Shown piece after piece: positions 37,270-47,115 of a DNA stretch of 64,000 bases (its first letter is position 1; every line of letters begins with the position of its first letter). The stretch is from assembly GCA_018609935.1 (NCBI GenBank), contig JAHENH010000076.1:7109-71108 (forward strand), written 5' to 3'. This DNA comes from Halobacteriales archaeon (lineage in GTDB: Archaea > Halobacteriota > Halobacteria > Halorutilales > JAHENH01). Position numbers and translations under genes: made by a program. The notes beneath the pieces were generated by a model. It was not told where the DNA came from, searched no databases, and saw only the letters and a program-made list of their open reading frames with translations.

Positions 37270-37941
37270 TTAATTTTGTATTTTGTTGTTTTGTCTTACC
37301 CGTATTGATTTTGCTATTTTTTCTGGTAGGTGTTGTTTTCCATTCTCGGTTTGTATTTTGATTAGTCCTATTGGTGTTATATTTGTTATTTTTAGTTTTT
37401 GTCCTGGTTTTATACCTATACTTGAGAGATACTCTAGTTCTTCTTGGTTTCTATCATCAACACGTGCTACAGTTATTTTTTCCCCTTCCTTAAAGCTTGT
37501 TAGTGATTTTGTATCATCTTCTTCTAGAGGTTCTAGTTTTTCGTTTGGTATAGGGTCTCCATGTGGATCGACAGTTGGATTATTTAGTTTTTTAGCTATT
37601 TTTTGTTCAAATTCTTCGCTTATATGGTGTTCAAGTTTATCTGCTTCATCATGTACTTGACTCCATTCATAGTCTAGGTGTTCTGTAAGATAAGATTCAA
37701 TTAAACGATGATGACGTATTACTTCTAGGGCTATAGTTAATCCTTCATCTGTAAGCCTTGCCCCCTTATATTTTTCATATTCAATAAGGCCTTTTTCTTT
37801 AAGGTTCTCCAACATGTTTGTAACAGTAGGAGAAGTAACATCCAAATATTCTGCAATTTCAGAAGTACTAACACTTGAATTGTTTTTTCTCTGTAAAGTA
37901 TATATAGCCTTTAGATAATCCTCCATAACATCACTCAACAT
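37270..37941 (-). CDS. DtxR/MntR family metal-dependent transcriptional regulator
   Basis: This roughly 223-residue regulator begins MLSDVMEDYLKAIYTLQ, the usual haloarchaeal start; seven upstream codons in frame are left out. A winged helix (VSTSEIAEYLDVTSPTVTNMLENL) is followed by the metal-binding dimer domain (HHRLIESYL, DEADKLEHHIS) and an SH3-like FeoA domain at the C-terminus. It likely represses iron or manganese uptake genes when metal is bound. Targets are not in this window. Confidence 0.92.
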   Translation of the reverse strand: MLSDVMEDYLKAIYTLQRKNNSSVSTSEIAEYLDVTSPTVTNMLENLKEKGLIEYEKYKGARLTDEGLTIALEVIRHHRLIESYLTEHLDYEWSQVHDEADKLEHHISEEFEQKIAKKLNNPTVDPHGDPIPNEKLEPLEEDDTKSLTSFKEGEKITVARVDDRNQEELEYLSSIGIKPGQKLKITNITPIGLIKIQTENGKQHLPEKIAKSIRVRQNNKIQN

Positions 37942-38218
37942 AAAAACAATTAGACACATCAAACATTTATATTTACTTAAACTAAAAAAGAGACAACTAA
38001 AAATAAAACAAAAATTACCCTTAAATTCCTAGTACTATTTTTCTATAGATAGAAAAGACGTTCCTTAGTTAACTCCACATTAAAAACTAATTCATAGTAT
38101 AAACATAGATGTAATTAGTTATAAACAAGAATTTCTTCTAAAACATAACTATCTATATTTTTCTTATATATAATATACAAGATATCTTTTAGGGACTAAT
38201 TAGATCGTAATGGTGGGT

Positions 38219-39571
38219 TTAGTGCTTTGTTTTTGTGTCGAGTTCTCTTTTGTTGTAGTCTATATCCATTAAATCTAAGATTTTTGGTGTTATGTCATAG
38301 AGGTCTGTATCGTTGGTTATTGCTTGTTTTTTGTTGTCTATTATTAGTGTGGCATTATCGAATGTGTGCATTCCATTTCTTGGTCCTTGGGTGAATATTT
38401 TTTGTTTTTGTTTGAATCCTGATTTTAGGTCGAAGCCATTATTTGGTATTGCAACTAGATCTGGAGCTATAGTATCATAGTCTCCATGGAATGCATTTTC
38501 TTTTTCTATTATTCTATTACATACTTTGTTTCCGTCTGGCCCCTTTATTTGTTGTAGTTGGCTTTTTAGTTTTGATCTCTTTTCTTTATATTGTTCGTTT
38601 GGTATCTTTCCTCTTGGTTCTCTACCTTCTAGGTTTAGATAGAATCGTCCAGGGATTAAAGAATAAGCCATTGTTTCATCTGATATATCTTCTAAGGAAT
38701 CACTTTCTTGGTTTTTATAGGAGAGCCAATCGTTTTCTTGTAGCCACCGATTGAAGTTTACTTCATAGTTTAGAGATGTGAACCCGTGATCGCTTGCTAC
38801 CATCATTGTTACATCATCACTTAATTTTTGTTTTAGTTCTCCTAGATACCTGTCTACTTTTTTATAGAAATCTAAAAACTCCTGTTTGTATCTTCCATCT
38901 TTTTCGTAGTCCTTAAAGAGAAAATGGTTTACACGGTCTGTAGTCATAAATACTCCAAAGAATAGATCCCAATCATCTTTTTCTATATAGTGTTTAAATG
39001 CCTTCCGTCTCGCATCTATTGTATTATGTGCATCTTCTATAAATTCTGTCTTGTCATCTTTATGTCCAAGCTTTGCATCCACATCAATACGATAATCAAT
39101 ACTTTCAAGAAAACTTGTAAGTTCACTAGGATGGCTTGCTTTTTCAACACTCGGAGATAAAAAACCAGATACCATCCGTTGTATATCTGTCTGTGGCGGA
39201 AAGGTCACAGGTACATTCATTACTGTTGCATTTCTTCCATTATCTTCTACTATATCCCATATACGAGTTGCTTTTACATGTCTCCCCATCGGTACATATG
39301 TCTCATAAGAATCTATCTCACGATCCTGAAACCCATACACACCCGTTTTTCCAGGATTTACACCTGTAGTTAATGATGGCCAACAAGCACTAGATTCTGG
39401 CGGAACAATACTCTTTATTGAACCACTAGACCCACTGGCTATTATTTCTGTTAGGTTTGGGAATACCTCTGAGTTTTCAGATATTAATGTATATGGTACT
39501 CCATCTATCCCAAAAAACGCTACACGTGGGCCTTTATCCTTGTTTCCTTTTAGTCTATCAAATAGCCCCAT
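38219..39571 (-). CDS. Alkaline-phosphatase superfamily phosphodiesterase/nucleotide pyrophosphatase-like
   Basis: This roughly 450-residue protein has the family metal and nucleophile sites: FFGIDGVPY, then PPESSACWPSLTTGVNPGKTG, later ASDHGFT and GMHTFDNAT. Start chosen at MGLFDRLKGN (39569-39571), two bases past the stop of the PAPS-reductase-like gene; the longer in-frame start lies inside that gene. In haloarchaea this pair occurs in surface-glycan loci. The substrate is unknown; sugar-phosphate or sulfate ester cleavage is possible. Confidence 0.82.
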   Translation of the reverse strand: MGLFDRLKGNKDKGPRVAFFGIDGVPYTLISENSEVFPNLTEIIASGSSGSIKSIVPPESSACWPSLTTGVNPGKTGVYGFQDREIDSYETYVPMGRHVKATRIWDIVEDNGRNATVMNVPVTFPPQTDIQRMVSGFLSPSVEKASHPSELTSFLESIDYRIDVDAKLGHKDDKTEFIEDAHNTIDARRKAFKHYIEKDDWDLFFGVFMTTDRVNHFLFKDYEKDGRYKQEFLDFYKKVDRYLGELKQKLSDDVTMMVASDHGFTSLNYEVNFNRWLQENDWLSYKNQESDSLEDISDETMAYSLIPGRFYLNLEGREPRGKIPNEQYKEKRSKLKSQLQQIKGPDGNKVCNRIIEKENAFHGDYDTIAPDLVAIPNNGFDLKSGFKQKQKIFTQGPRNGMHTFDNATLIIDNKKQAITNDTDLYDITPKILDLMDIDYNKRELDTKTKH

Positions 39572-39573
39572 AT

Positions 39574-40524
39574 TTACATATATCCTAGATCTCGTAGGCG
39601 TTCCATTAGATCTTCTTTGTCTTGGGCACGACCGGCACGTTCTTTTGTCTCCTCTAGATTTTGAAGCCATGCAGGCCCTTCACTACTTTTCCCAGTACTA
39701 ACCTGGCTACCAAGAGACCTAAAACCCTCAAAATATTTTGGGCTTACAGGAATATCCTCATGTGTAAGACCGTTTGGTAGATCATCATAGCTTTCTGGAA
39801 CATAACCATCATCAGGATATTCAGGTACAGTATCTGGTACTACAAAATTCCACATTGTATCCCATACACTCCGCTCATCAAACTGTAAAATAGGATGGAT
39901 ACGGTCATGTACAGGGTATTTATCGCTTTCATGTCGTGGACTAAAGAATGTTTCATCAGCTCTTGCTTCCTGCTCATCCCAACGAACACCAGAAATAATA
40001 CCATCAATACCTAACTCTTCTACTATATCGTTTAAAGCAACAGTCTTCAATAGATGATTTCCAACATATGTATCTAATAAAAACGGAAACGTATCCTCAC
40101 TGTATTCTAATTTTTCACGTACCTCTAATTGATTTTCCTCATTTAGATCTTCTACCCGTATCTCATCACCTGGCTCATTTGCTAGATCTGCAACCTCCTG
40201 GTTTCTAGCATAATAAATATCTATATCCCACCGGTCACTCCAATACTCAACAAAATCAATTATCTCATCAAAATGTTGGAAATGATCTATAAAAATAGCA
40301 GGCGGCAAATCAAAACCATACTCCCTTGCCACCTCCAAAACAAAATATAATGTAAGAGTCGAATCCTTACCACCAGTCCACATCACAGAAGGATACCTAT
40401 ACTGTTCTAGGCTAGTACGTACAACCTCTATTGCTTTCTCAATCTTATCCTCAAGGCTTGGATAATCCATTGGATCCTCACCGGACCCATCACTGTAATC
40501 AACCTCAACATAATCAAGCTCCAT
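39574..40524 (-). CDS. PAPS reductase/ATP-sulfurylase-like PP-loop protein
   Basis: This roughly 316-residue protein has the PP-loop WTGGKDSTL near residue 55 and a segment ISGVRWDEQEARADE typical of CysH/CysD-type enzymes. These reduce PAPS/APS to sulfite or activate sulfate. Start set at MELDYVEVDYSDG (40522-40524); the extra 37 hydrophobic residues upstream look spurious. It directly precedes the phosphodiesterase gene. A supply of sulfite or sulfate for glycan modification fits the sulfoquinovose synthase 11 kb away (inference). Confidence 0.82.
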   Translation of the reverse strand: MELDYVEVDYSDGSGEDPMDYPSLEDKIEKAIEVVRTSLEQYRYPSVMWTGGKDSTLTLYFVLEVAREYGFDLPPAIFIDHFQHFDEIIDFVEYWSDRWDIDIYYARNQEVADLANEPGDEIRVEDLNEENQLEVREKLEYSEDTFPFLLDTYVGNHLLKTVALNDIVEELGIDGIISGVRWDEQEARADETFFSPRHESDKYPVHDRIHPILQFDERSVWDTMWNFVVPDTVPEYPDDGYVPESYDDLPNGLTHEDIPVSPKYFEGFRSLGSQVSTGKSSEGPAWLQNLEETKERAGRAQDKEDLMERLRDLGYM

Positions 40525-40803
40525 ACTCAAATCAAATAAATAAACAAACTCAAACCATATAACATATTCCATACAAAATAAAACCCCAACAAAAAAACCA
40601 ACCAAAAAAAATAAAATAAAATCAATAAAATTCAAAACTAAAACAATAATTATATCTGTATATATCTAATTTTTTAGATTGTTAATGATATATAAATCAT
40701 TAAAAAATATAGTAGTATAGTTCAATTCTTAAGAAAATAATATTCTATAGTATATATATAATATAGTTAATGTATTTAAGTATAAATATACGGGTTTGTA
40801 TTG

Positions 40804-40997
40804 ATGTGTACTAAGACGATATCTATAGATGAAGAAGCTTATGAGAAATTAAGATCACATAAACATAAAGGAGAAAGTTTTAGTGATGTAGTAAAAAGAA
40901 TCGAGGAGAAAAATCATGGATGGAAGTAGTAGGAATATGGGAAAACGATACAGAGCTAGAAGAGCTAATAAAAGAAGGAAGAAAAGATAATAACTAA
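40804..40997 (+). pseudogene. Decayed VapB-type antitoxin
   Basis: The first frame reads MCTKTISIDEEAYEKLRSHK then HKGESFSDVVKRIEEKNHG and stops at TAG 40927-40929. A frame shifted at about 40918 continues as MEVVGIWENDTELEELIKEG and RKDNN, which matches the usual second half of archaeal VapB/DUF217 antitoxins. One missing base explains it. No VapC toxin follows. Two separate tiny proteins are unlikely. Confidence 0.7.
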
Positions 40998-41494
40998 AAA
41001 CAAAAACCACTTTGAGAAAATACCCAACATCAAAATTATTTCTTATTAAATCTTCTATATCTGTAACTCTTAAAATAATTCTTTATATTTATTATTTTTT
41101 TAATATTATCCGTATAGTATGTATTTTAGATATGTTAAATTAATATCAGTTGTGTCATGGAGATCCTCTTCTTATTTAACAATTAAATAAGTTTATACTA
41201 TAGATAGTTTTTGTCGAATTTATCAAATTATAGAGTGTATATTAAAGTATACTGTTAGAAGCTTGCAGCAAGATTATTAAAAAGTAGATATATAAGATAT
41301 AGATCTATAATAATAATTAATATAAAAACTACTTTAGTAAATGTATCTTTTTGGTTTTCAATAAATTGTGCCATATAATAATATATAAAAATGATTTATA
41401 TAAAAATTCTCTTTGTATCCAACTATTTTAATAAAAAATTATATTTTTAAACAGTAGACAATAGAGGTTAGTTCTTGACTGTGTATCTTATAGT
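40998..41494. other. Gene-free AT-rich interval
   Basis: About 500 bases with no plausible gene on either strand. It follows the decayed VapB gene, and the missing VapC toxin would have been here. Its only clear structure is the palindrome at 41171-41191. Confidence 0.6.
41171..41191. other. Perfect 9-bp inverted repeat
   Basis: CTTATTTAA and TTAAATAAG are exact inverted copies around a CAA loop. It lies inside the gene-free interval after the decayed VapB. It may be an operator for a lost gene or a terminator. Confidence 0.6.
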
Positions 41495-41755
41495 TTATTT
41501 TGGTTTTTCTATTGGTAGATCCACGAGAGTTTCACATGAAGGACAGCATAGTATGAGTACTGTTTTTTCTTTGTTTTGTTTTTGTGTTTTTGTTTTTATT
41601 CCCCACCGAGATAGTTTTTGGCTATATCCACAGTTTTTACATTTCTTTTTTTCATCACTAAGAATATCCTCTTTTAGTTCTTCTATTCCCTCTTTTAGGT
41701 TTTCTCGGGGAACCGAAACAGAATCTCTACCTTCATACTGTTCAGGTTTAAGCAT
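41495..41755 (-). CDS. Small zinc-ribbon-like protein, unknown function
   Basis: This 86-residue protein has a charged N-terminal helix and two cysteine pairs: CKNCG (about residues 39-43) and CCPSC (about 70-74), a zinc-ribbon pattern. Thirty polar residues (Lys/Gln/Thr) separate them. I do not recognise a family. It is flanked by long gene-poor intervals on both sides. Confidence 0.55.
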   Translation of the reverse strand: MLKPEQYEGRDSVSVPRENLKEGIEELKEDILSDEKKKCKNCGYSQKLSRWGIKTKTQKQNKEKTVLILCCPSCETLVDLPIEKPK

Positions 41756-42138
41756 AGACTATAATATAGCTTAGATCTTCACCATCATATACTTTACTGT
41801 TCATACAAAAACAAAACCCAACTTTTAAAATAAAATCACATATAAAAACAAAAAAACAAAAAAACATCCCACAAAAACAAACAAAACCCATAAAGCTAAT
41901 CTATAAAATAAATAAACCCATATCTAAAACATCTCTTCTATCTATAAAAAATATAAATATTTTAGATTACTCTTTATTTAAATCAATATAAATTAGATCA
42001 AGTATAGCTTAGATCTATACTCTATCCTCGATATATATTTTATGGAGTACATTTTAGATTTTATCTAAGTTAAAATTTTTATAGAAGACAAGATAGATAG
42101 GAACTAAGTATTCATGGAATATATTTTGTAGTATATAG
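41756..42138. other. Intergenic region upstream of the GT2 gene
   Basis: About 380 bases. The left half is an A/C-rich tract (repeated AAAAACAAA) and the right half is more T-rich. No reading frame or structured element was recognised. It contains the promoter of the GT2 gene and probably that of the zinc-ribbon gene. Confidence 0.5.
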
Positions 42139-43065
42139 ATGAAGGTTTCAGTTGTTCTTTGCACGTATTCTATGGATATGTATAACCATTTTAGAGAAGC
42201 TGCAGAAAGTATATTATCCCAAACATACAACAATATAGAATTAGTTGTCGTAGTAGACGGAAACAAAGAAGTATTTAATAATGTGAAAAAAGATTTTGGA
42301 GATAAAGAAAATGTATTATTTCATTTAAACAACGAAAACTTGGGGCTTCTTGAAAGCCGAAATAAAGGAGCAAAAATAGCTACAGGTGATATTATAGCTT
42401 TTATAGATGATGACGCAATAGCAGACCCATACTGGATAAAAAAACTAGTAAAGACATATAAAAATACAGATGCGGTAGCTGTTGGTGGTAAAATGACTCC
42501 AGAGTGGGTTGCTGGAAAACCAGAGTTTCTACCAGAAGAATTTTACTGGCTTATAGGAGTAACATACAAGGGATTTCCAACAAAACAAAAAGAAGTACGA
42601 AACACATTCGGATCCAACATCTCATTCAAAAAACCAATATTCCAAGAACTAGACGGATTTACAACAGAAATAGTTGGAAGAAAAGGAGATAAAAACCTAC
42701 AAGGAGGTGAAACAGAACTATGTGCCAGAATCCAACAAAAATATAACAAAGGAGTAATGTATAACCCCAAAGCAAAAGTAGCACACAAAATATTCGAGTA
42801 TAGAACCAAGAAAAAATGGCTTATAGATAGAGCATTCTGGCAAGGCTACTCAAAAAGAGCAATGGAAAAAATAGTATCTAATAGTGGAAACGAAGAAAAT
42901 AAATTCTTAAAAAAACTATTATTTAACTATATATTCCAACGTATAAAAAATCTATTTAAAAATCCTTCCAGATCGGGAATTAAACAATTATTAATGATAT
43001 ATATATTAACTGGTACAGTAGGATTAGGTTATCTATATGGAATAATAAAATGGTACAAAATGTAA
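42139..43065 (+). CDS. Glycosyltransferase family 2, AglG-like
   Basis: This 308-residue GT-A transferase begins MKVSVVLCTYSMDMYNHF, with the metal-binding FIDDDA near residue 95 and the acceptor-site region GGETELCARIQ near 195. A hydrophobic segment near the C-terminus (about 283-303) may anchor it to the membrane. Haloarchaeal relatives (AglG-type) add hexuronic acid to dolichol-phosphate-linked glycans. It is the only intact glycosyltransferase here; the two following genes are broken. Confidence 0.85.
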   Translation: MKVSVVLCTYSMDMYNHFREAAESILSQTYNNIELVVVVDGNKEVFNNVKKDFGDKENVLFHLNNENLGLLESRNKGAKIATGDIIAFIDDDAIADPYWIKKLVKTYKNTDAVAVGGKMTPEWVAGKPEFLPEEFYWLIGVTYKGFPTKQKEVRNTFGSNISFKKPIFQELDGFTTEIVGRKGDKNLQGGETELCARIQQKYNKGVMYNPKAKVAHKIFEYRTKKKWLIDRAFWQGYSKRAMEKIVSNSGNEENKFLKKLLFNYIFQRIKNLFKNPSRSGIKQLLMIYILTGTVGLGYLYGIIKWYKM

Positions 43066-43249
43066 AATTATTTATAAAATATGTTATATTTATAAAAAAT
43101 ATAGAATTTAAAAGTACATAATTATATTTTACAGTAACTCTATCTGTTTTATTTATAAATAAAAAATTAATAATATTTATTATTAAAGAATATATTATTA
43201 GATTTTATATATTTATTAGATTATAATAAGTTACTAAAATTGACATAAA

Positions 43250-44198
43250 ATGAAAGGAGATAATATATCAGTTCTTTGGTTAACGCCAAATAGACCTGAA
43301 AATATAAGTGTTGCCAGAAAAAAGATATCAGAACACCTTAAAAATAAAGGAATTGATGTTACTCTAAGAGGAACTACAATTAAAACAGTATTCAGATCTA
43401 TTTATAAAATTAATAAATATGATGTTATAATTGGGACTACAAGATCAGGTGGTATAGCAGGAATTTTACTAAATTTTTTTAAATAATAATATATTTTTAG
43501 TCGATCATATAGACCCCATAAAACAATTTGAAGAAAATAATAATAGATTTCTTTCATTTATTGTGAGATAGCTCGAAAATATATCTTTTCATCTCTCTGA
43601 TCATGTATTTTATGTATATAATGAAGAAAAAGATAGAGTCGAAAAGTTTTCTTCTTGTTCCTCAAAAGTCTCTTTAGGAGTTGAATACGATTTATTTGTG
43701 AGTCCATCAAAGGAAATAATACCGCAAGCTAAATCAAACCTAGAAAATTACAATATAAAAGATAGTATTGTTATCTATATAGGTGGATTAGAACCTATAT
43801 ACAACATAAAAGAATTACTAAAAAGTATTGAGTATCTTGATGATTGGACACTTATAATTTTAGGTGCTGGATCACTATCAGAATATGTTAAAAATAAAGC
43901 ATCAGATAACGAACAAATAATATTTCCTGAAACAGTACCTCACAAAGAAATACCGGGATATCTAAAACTAGGTGATGTAGGTGTATCTTTAGTTGACGAT
44001 GTAAACACTCTTAAAATATTAGAATATAGTGCTGGAGGTATTCCTACAGTACAATTAAGGGGAAAGCTGAAAAACAGAAACATATTTAAAGAGTTATTAG
44101 AGTTTTGTTTTATTGACCCTAAAAGTATTGCAGAAGCAATAGAAAAAGCAAATAAATCTAACAGTAAAAATAAAAATGAAATTGAAAAAAAATGGTGA
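43250..44198 (+). pseudogene. Decayed family 4 glycosyltransferase
   Basis: An N-terminal part (MKGDNISVLWLTPNRPENIS, 78 codons) ends at TAA 43484-43486. The middle is readable as NNIFLVDHIDPIKQFEENNN and, after a stop near 43570, SFHLSDHVFYVYNEEKDRVE. The C-terminal nucleotide-binding half (SIVIYIGGLEPIYNIKELL to the ILEYSAGGIPTV motif) is open from 43698 to 44198. At least two frame changes are needed. The layout is that of GT4/GT-B enzymes. Confidence 0.78.
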
Positions 44199-44227
44199 TA
44201 ATTCCGTTTGATGGAGTAATAGAATAA

Positions 44228-45086
44228 ATCATCATATAAACGATCCAGTGCAACGAAAATTTTATCGTGGCAAGGGGATTGATATAATGTCTGCAGACTG
44301 GGATAATTAATTATAATTGATGGTACACGTTATGATTTACTTGAAAAACAGTAGAAATAAATTATTTGATGATTACAAAAGAGTGAAGTCTAGAGGAAGT
44401 GCTACATCAGAATGGTTCAAGATAAATTTTACTGGTGAGTATGGTAATACAGTATATATTAGTGGAAAACCAGTACCTTCCCGACATATTACAGGAACTT
44501 TTCATAAATATATAGAAGTGTGGAAAGATGGTTTTGATGATAATATAGGAACAATTAGAGCTGATGTAATAACTAATACAGTAAAAAAAGTCTATAATAG
44601 TTATCCAAATAAACGTATAATTGTTCACTTTATGCAACCTCATTATCCATTTGTAAAAGAGGAAAAGTTCAAGTTTAACTACTGGAACCAAACTAAAGGT
44701 ATAGAATTTGGAGACGATGAACGTGCTAATGATGTATGGGAGGTAACTGGACTTGGGTTAGCTAATAAAAATGAAGTATGGAAAGAATATAAAAAGAATT
44801 TGGAATATGTAATGAAATATATTTGGGACGTATAGACTATTTAGAGGGTAAAACTGTAATTCAATCAGACCATGGTAATTTACTTGAAGAACGTTCTTGG
44901 CCTATACCATTAAAAACCTATACTCATCCAGAAGGACTTAGAATTTCAGATTTAATTACTGTTCCACGGGCTATAATTGATGATGATCGTAGAGAAATTA
45001 CTGATGACGGTACTGAAGAAGAAACACCTGAAAAAGACAAAGTAAATAATATAGAGGAAAAGCTAAAGGCTTTAGGATATGTTTAA
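44228..45086 (+). pseudogene. Decayed sulfatase-like hydrolase
   Basis: The parts are NDPVQRKFYRGKGIDIMSADW, then (shifted) IIIDGTRYDLLEKQ, then (shifted) RGSATSEWFKINFTGEYGNT with HFMQPHYPFV, then (shifted near 44825) GKTVIQSDHGNLLEER and a tail ending EEKLKALGYV. This order matches haloarchaeal sulfatase/alkaline-phosphatase-type genes found in N-glycan loci. At least three frame breaks show it is dead. It sits directly after the broken GT4 gene. Confidence 0.78.
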
Positions 45087-45257
45087 TAAAACTAACTTAG
45101 AACCCTATATTTTTGAATATAACTCAGATTAACTAGATTAAAGATAATTTACAAATTAACTTAATAAATTAAAAAAATAAAAATTTATAAAAAGATTTAG
45201 AGATATAGAGAGGTTTTTATTCTTAAGAAAAATCTTAAAAAGCTATCGAATAGAAGA

Positions 45258-45319
45258 ATAATATTGAAATCATTCTACCGTTACACTTATAATATTGAAA
45301 TCATTCTACCGTTACACTT
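45258..45319. repeat. Exact 31-bp tandem duplication at the glmS 3' end
   Basis: The unit from 45258-45288 is repeated base for base at 45289-45319. It covers the last six codons and stop of glmS. Because glmS reads on the minus strand and stops in the right-hand copy, the left copy lies downstream of the gene. Confidence 0.95.
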
Positions 45320-47109
45320 TTCGCTAGATTTCTTGGTTTATCTATAGGTCTATCTTTACTTTTAGCAACATAATAAGAAAACAGTTGTAACCACACATTA
45401 GCTAATAATGGCTCCAAAACTCCAATACTAGGTATATCAAGTGTTATGTCTAGGTATTTTGTTTCGTTTTTGTTTGATGTTAGTCCTATTACTGGTGCTT
45501 CCCTTGATTCTACTTCTTTTATGTTGTTTAGTGTTTCTTGTGGTTTCGTTTCTTTTGTTAGTATTGCTAGAACTGGTGTGTTTTTTGTTACTAGGGCTAG
45601 CGGTCCGTGTTTTAGTTCTCCTGCTGGAAATCCTTCAGCGTGATCGTATGATATTTCTTTTAGTTTTAAAGCTCCTTCTAAAGCTACTGGATATCCTAGT
45701 TTTCTTCCTATATAGAAAAAAGCATCTTTGTCCCCATATTTTTTTGCTGTTTTCTTTATTTTAGATTCTTGGTCTAGTATTTGTTGTATGGATCCAGGTA
45801 GACGTCGTATGTTTTCAAGTGTTTTTGTGGCTTTTTTAGATCCTAGTCGGTCTTTTTTTCTTGCTATATATATTATTAGTAGTGTTAGTGTTGCTACTTG
45901 TGAAATGAATGTTTTTGTTGCTGCTACTCCTATTTCTGGTCCTGCGCGTATAAATATTGATTGTTCTACTTCTCTTGTTATTGTGCTTCCTACTGTATTT
46001 GTTACTGTTAGTGTTTTTGTTCCTGATTTTTTTGCTTTCCTTATAGCTTTTAGTGTGTCTGCTGTTTCTCCACTCTGTGTTACAGCTATTACTAGTGTTC
46101 TCCATGGATCCCTTCCACCCTTAAATTCATATTCACTTGCTATATATGCGTTACAACGTATACCCGCAAATTCCTCTATCAATTTAGATGCGTATAGTCC
46201 TGCATGGTATGATGTACCTGCTGCTACTATCTGTATTTCTTCTAGGGAGTCTATGTATTCTTTTGGTAATGATATGTCTAGATCTACTGTTCCCTGTTTT
46301 TTGTTTATTCTTCCGGATAGTGTTTGTCGTAGTGCTTTTGGTTGTTCATGTATCTCTTTCAACATATAGTGGTCATATCCGCTTTTTTCTGCATCTTCAG
46401 CCTCCCAATCTACCTCCTCAATAGAACGCTCAACAACTTCACCGCCATTCAATATCTCTACATCATTGTTTGTTATGTGGGCTATGTCCCCATCTTCTAG
46501 ATATGTTACTTTTCTTGTATGTTCTATAAATGCTGGTACATCACTAGCTATATAGTTAGCATTTTCTCCGTGTCCTATGACTAGTGGGCTGTCTTGTCTT
46601 GCTACTATTATCCCATCTAGTCGTGGAATTGTTATTGCTATTGCGAAACTTCCTTCTAATCTCTTAATAGCTTCCCTTATAGCAGTAAATATGTCTTCAT
46701 CAGTGTTTTTTGATAGGATTTCTTCTATTAGGTGTGGTATTACTTCTGTATCTGTCTCACTACTAAATCTGTGATGACTTAATTCATCTTTTAGAGTTTG
46801 ATAGTTGTCTATTATTCCATTATGTACAACAGCAATTTCTCCATTACAGTCTATATGTGGATGGGCGTTTTTGTCTGTTGGTTCTCCATGTGTAGACCAA
46901 CGAGTATGTCCAACACCACACCTAGAACCAGATGAACCAGGTAGTGATAGTTCATCTATTTCTCCAGACTGTTTATAGACAGATAGGCTATTATTTTCTA
47001 TTAGGGCTATTCCTGCAGAATCATATCCCCTATATTCTAAGTTTTTAAGTCCATCACAAATTATTGGTAGAGCGTCATTTTTTCCTATGTATCCTATTAT
47101 TCCACACAT
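45301..47109 (-). CDS. glmS: Glutamine--fructose-6-phosphate aminotransferase
   Basis: This 602-residue enzyme makes glucosamine 6-phosphate, the first step to UDP-GlcNAc. The N-terminal nucleophile is Cys2 (MCGIIGYIG) after removal of Met; the glutaminase domain contains GHTRWSTHGEPTDKNAHPH. Two SIS isomerase domains follow (VAAGTSYHAG, SQSGET-like TQSGETADT), and the C-terminus is LAKSVTVE. It is the last gene of the six-gene operon and starts six bases after the preceding stop. Confidence 0.97.
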   Translation of the reverse strand: MCGIIGYIGKNDALPIICDGLKNLEYRGYDSAGIALIENNSLSVYKQSGEIDELSLPGSSGSRCGVGHTRWSTHGEPTDKNAHPHIDCNGEIAVVHNGIIDNYQTLKDELSHHRFSSETDTEVIPHLIEEILSKNTDEDIFTAIREAIKRLEGSFAIAITIPRLDGIIVARQDSPLVIGHGENANYIASDVPAFIEHTRKVTYLEDGDIAHITNNDVEILNGGEVVERSIEEVDWEAEDAEKSGYDHYMLKEIHEQPKALRQTLSGRINKKQGTVDLDISLPKEYIDSLEEIQIVAAGTSYHAGLYASKLIEEFAGIRCNAYIASEYEFKGGRDPWRTLVIAVTQSGETADTLKAIRKAKKSGTKTLTVTNTVGSTITREVEQSIFIRAGPEIGVAATKTFISQVATLTLLIIYIARKKDRLGSKKATKTLENIRRLPGSIQQILDQESKIKKTAKKYGDKDAFFYIGRKLGYPVALEGALKLKEISYDHAEGFPAGELKHGPLALVTKNTPVLAILTKETKPQETLNNIKEVESREAPVIGLTSNKNETKYLDITLDIPSIGVLEPLLANVWLQLFSYYVAKSKDRPIDKPRNLAKSVTVE

Positions 47110-47115
47110 AACTTT

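Noticed and set aside
40525..40635. 37-residue hydrophobic N-terminal extension on the PAPS-reductase-like protein
   Set aside because: The family is cytoplasmic and starts close to Met at 40524; the extension is translated from an A/C-rich spacer.
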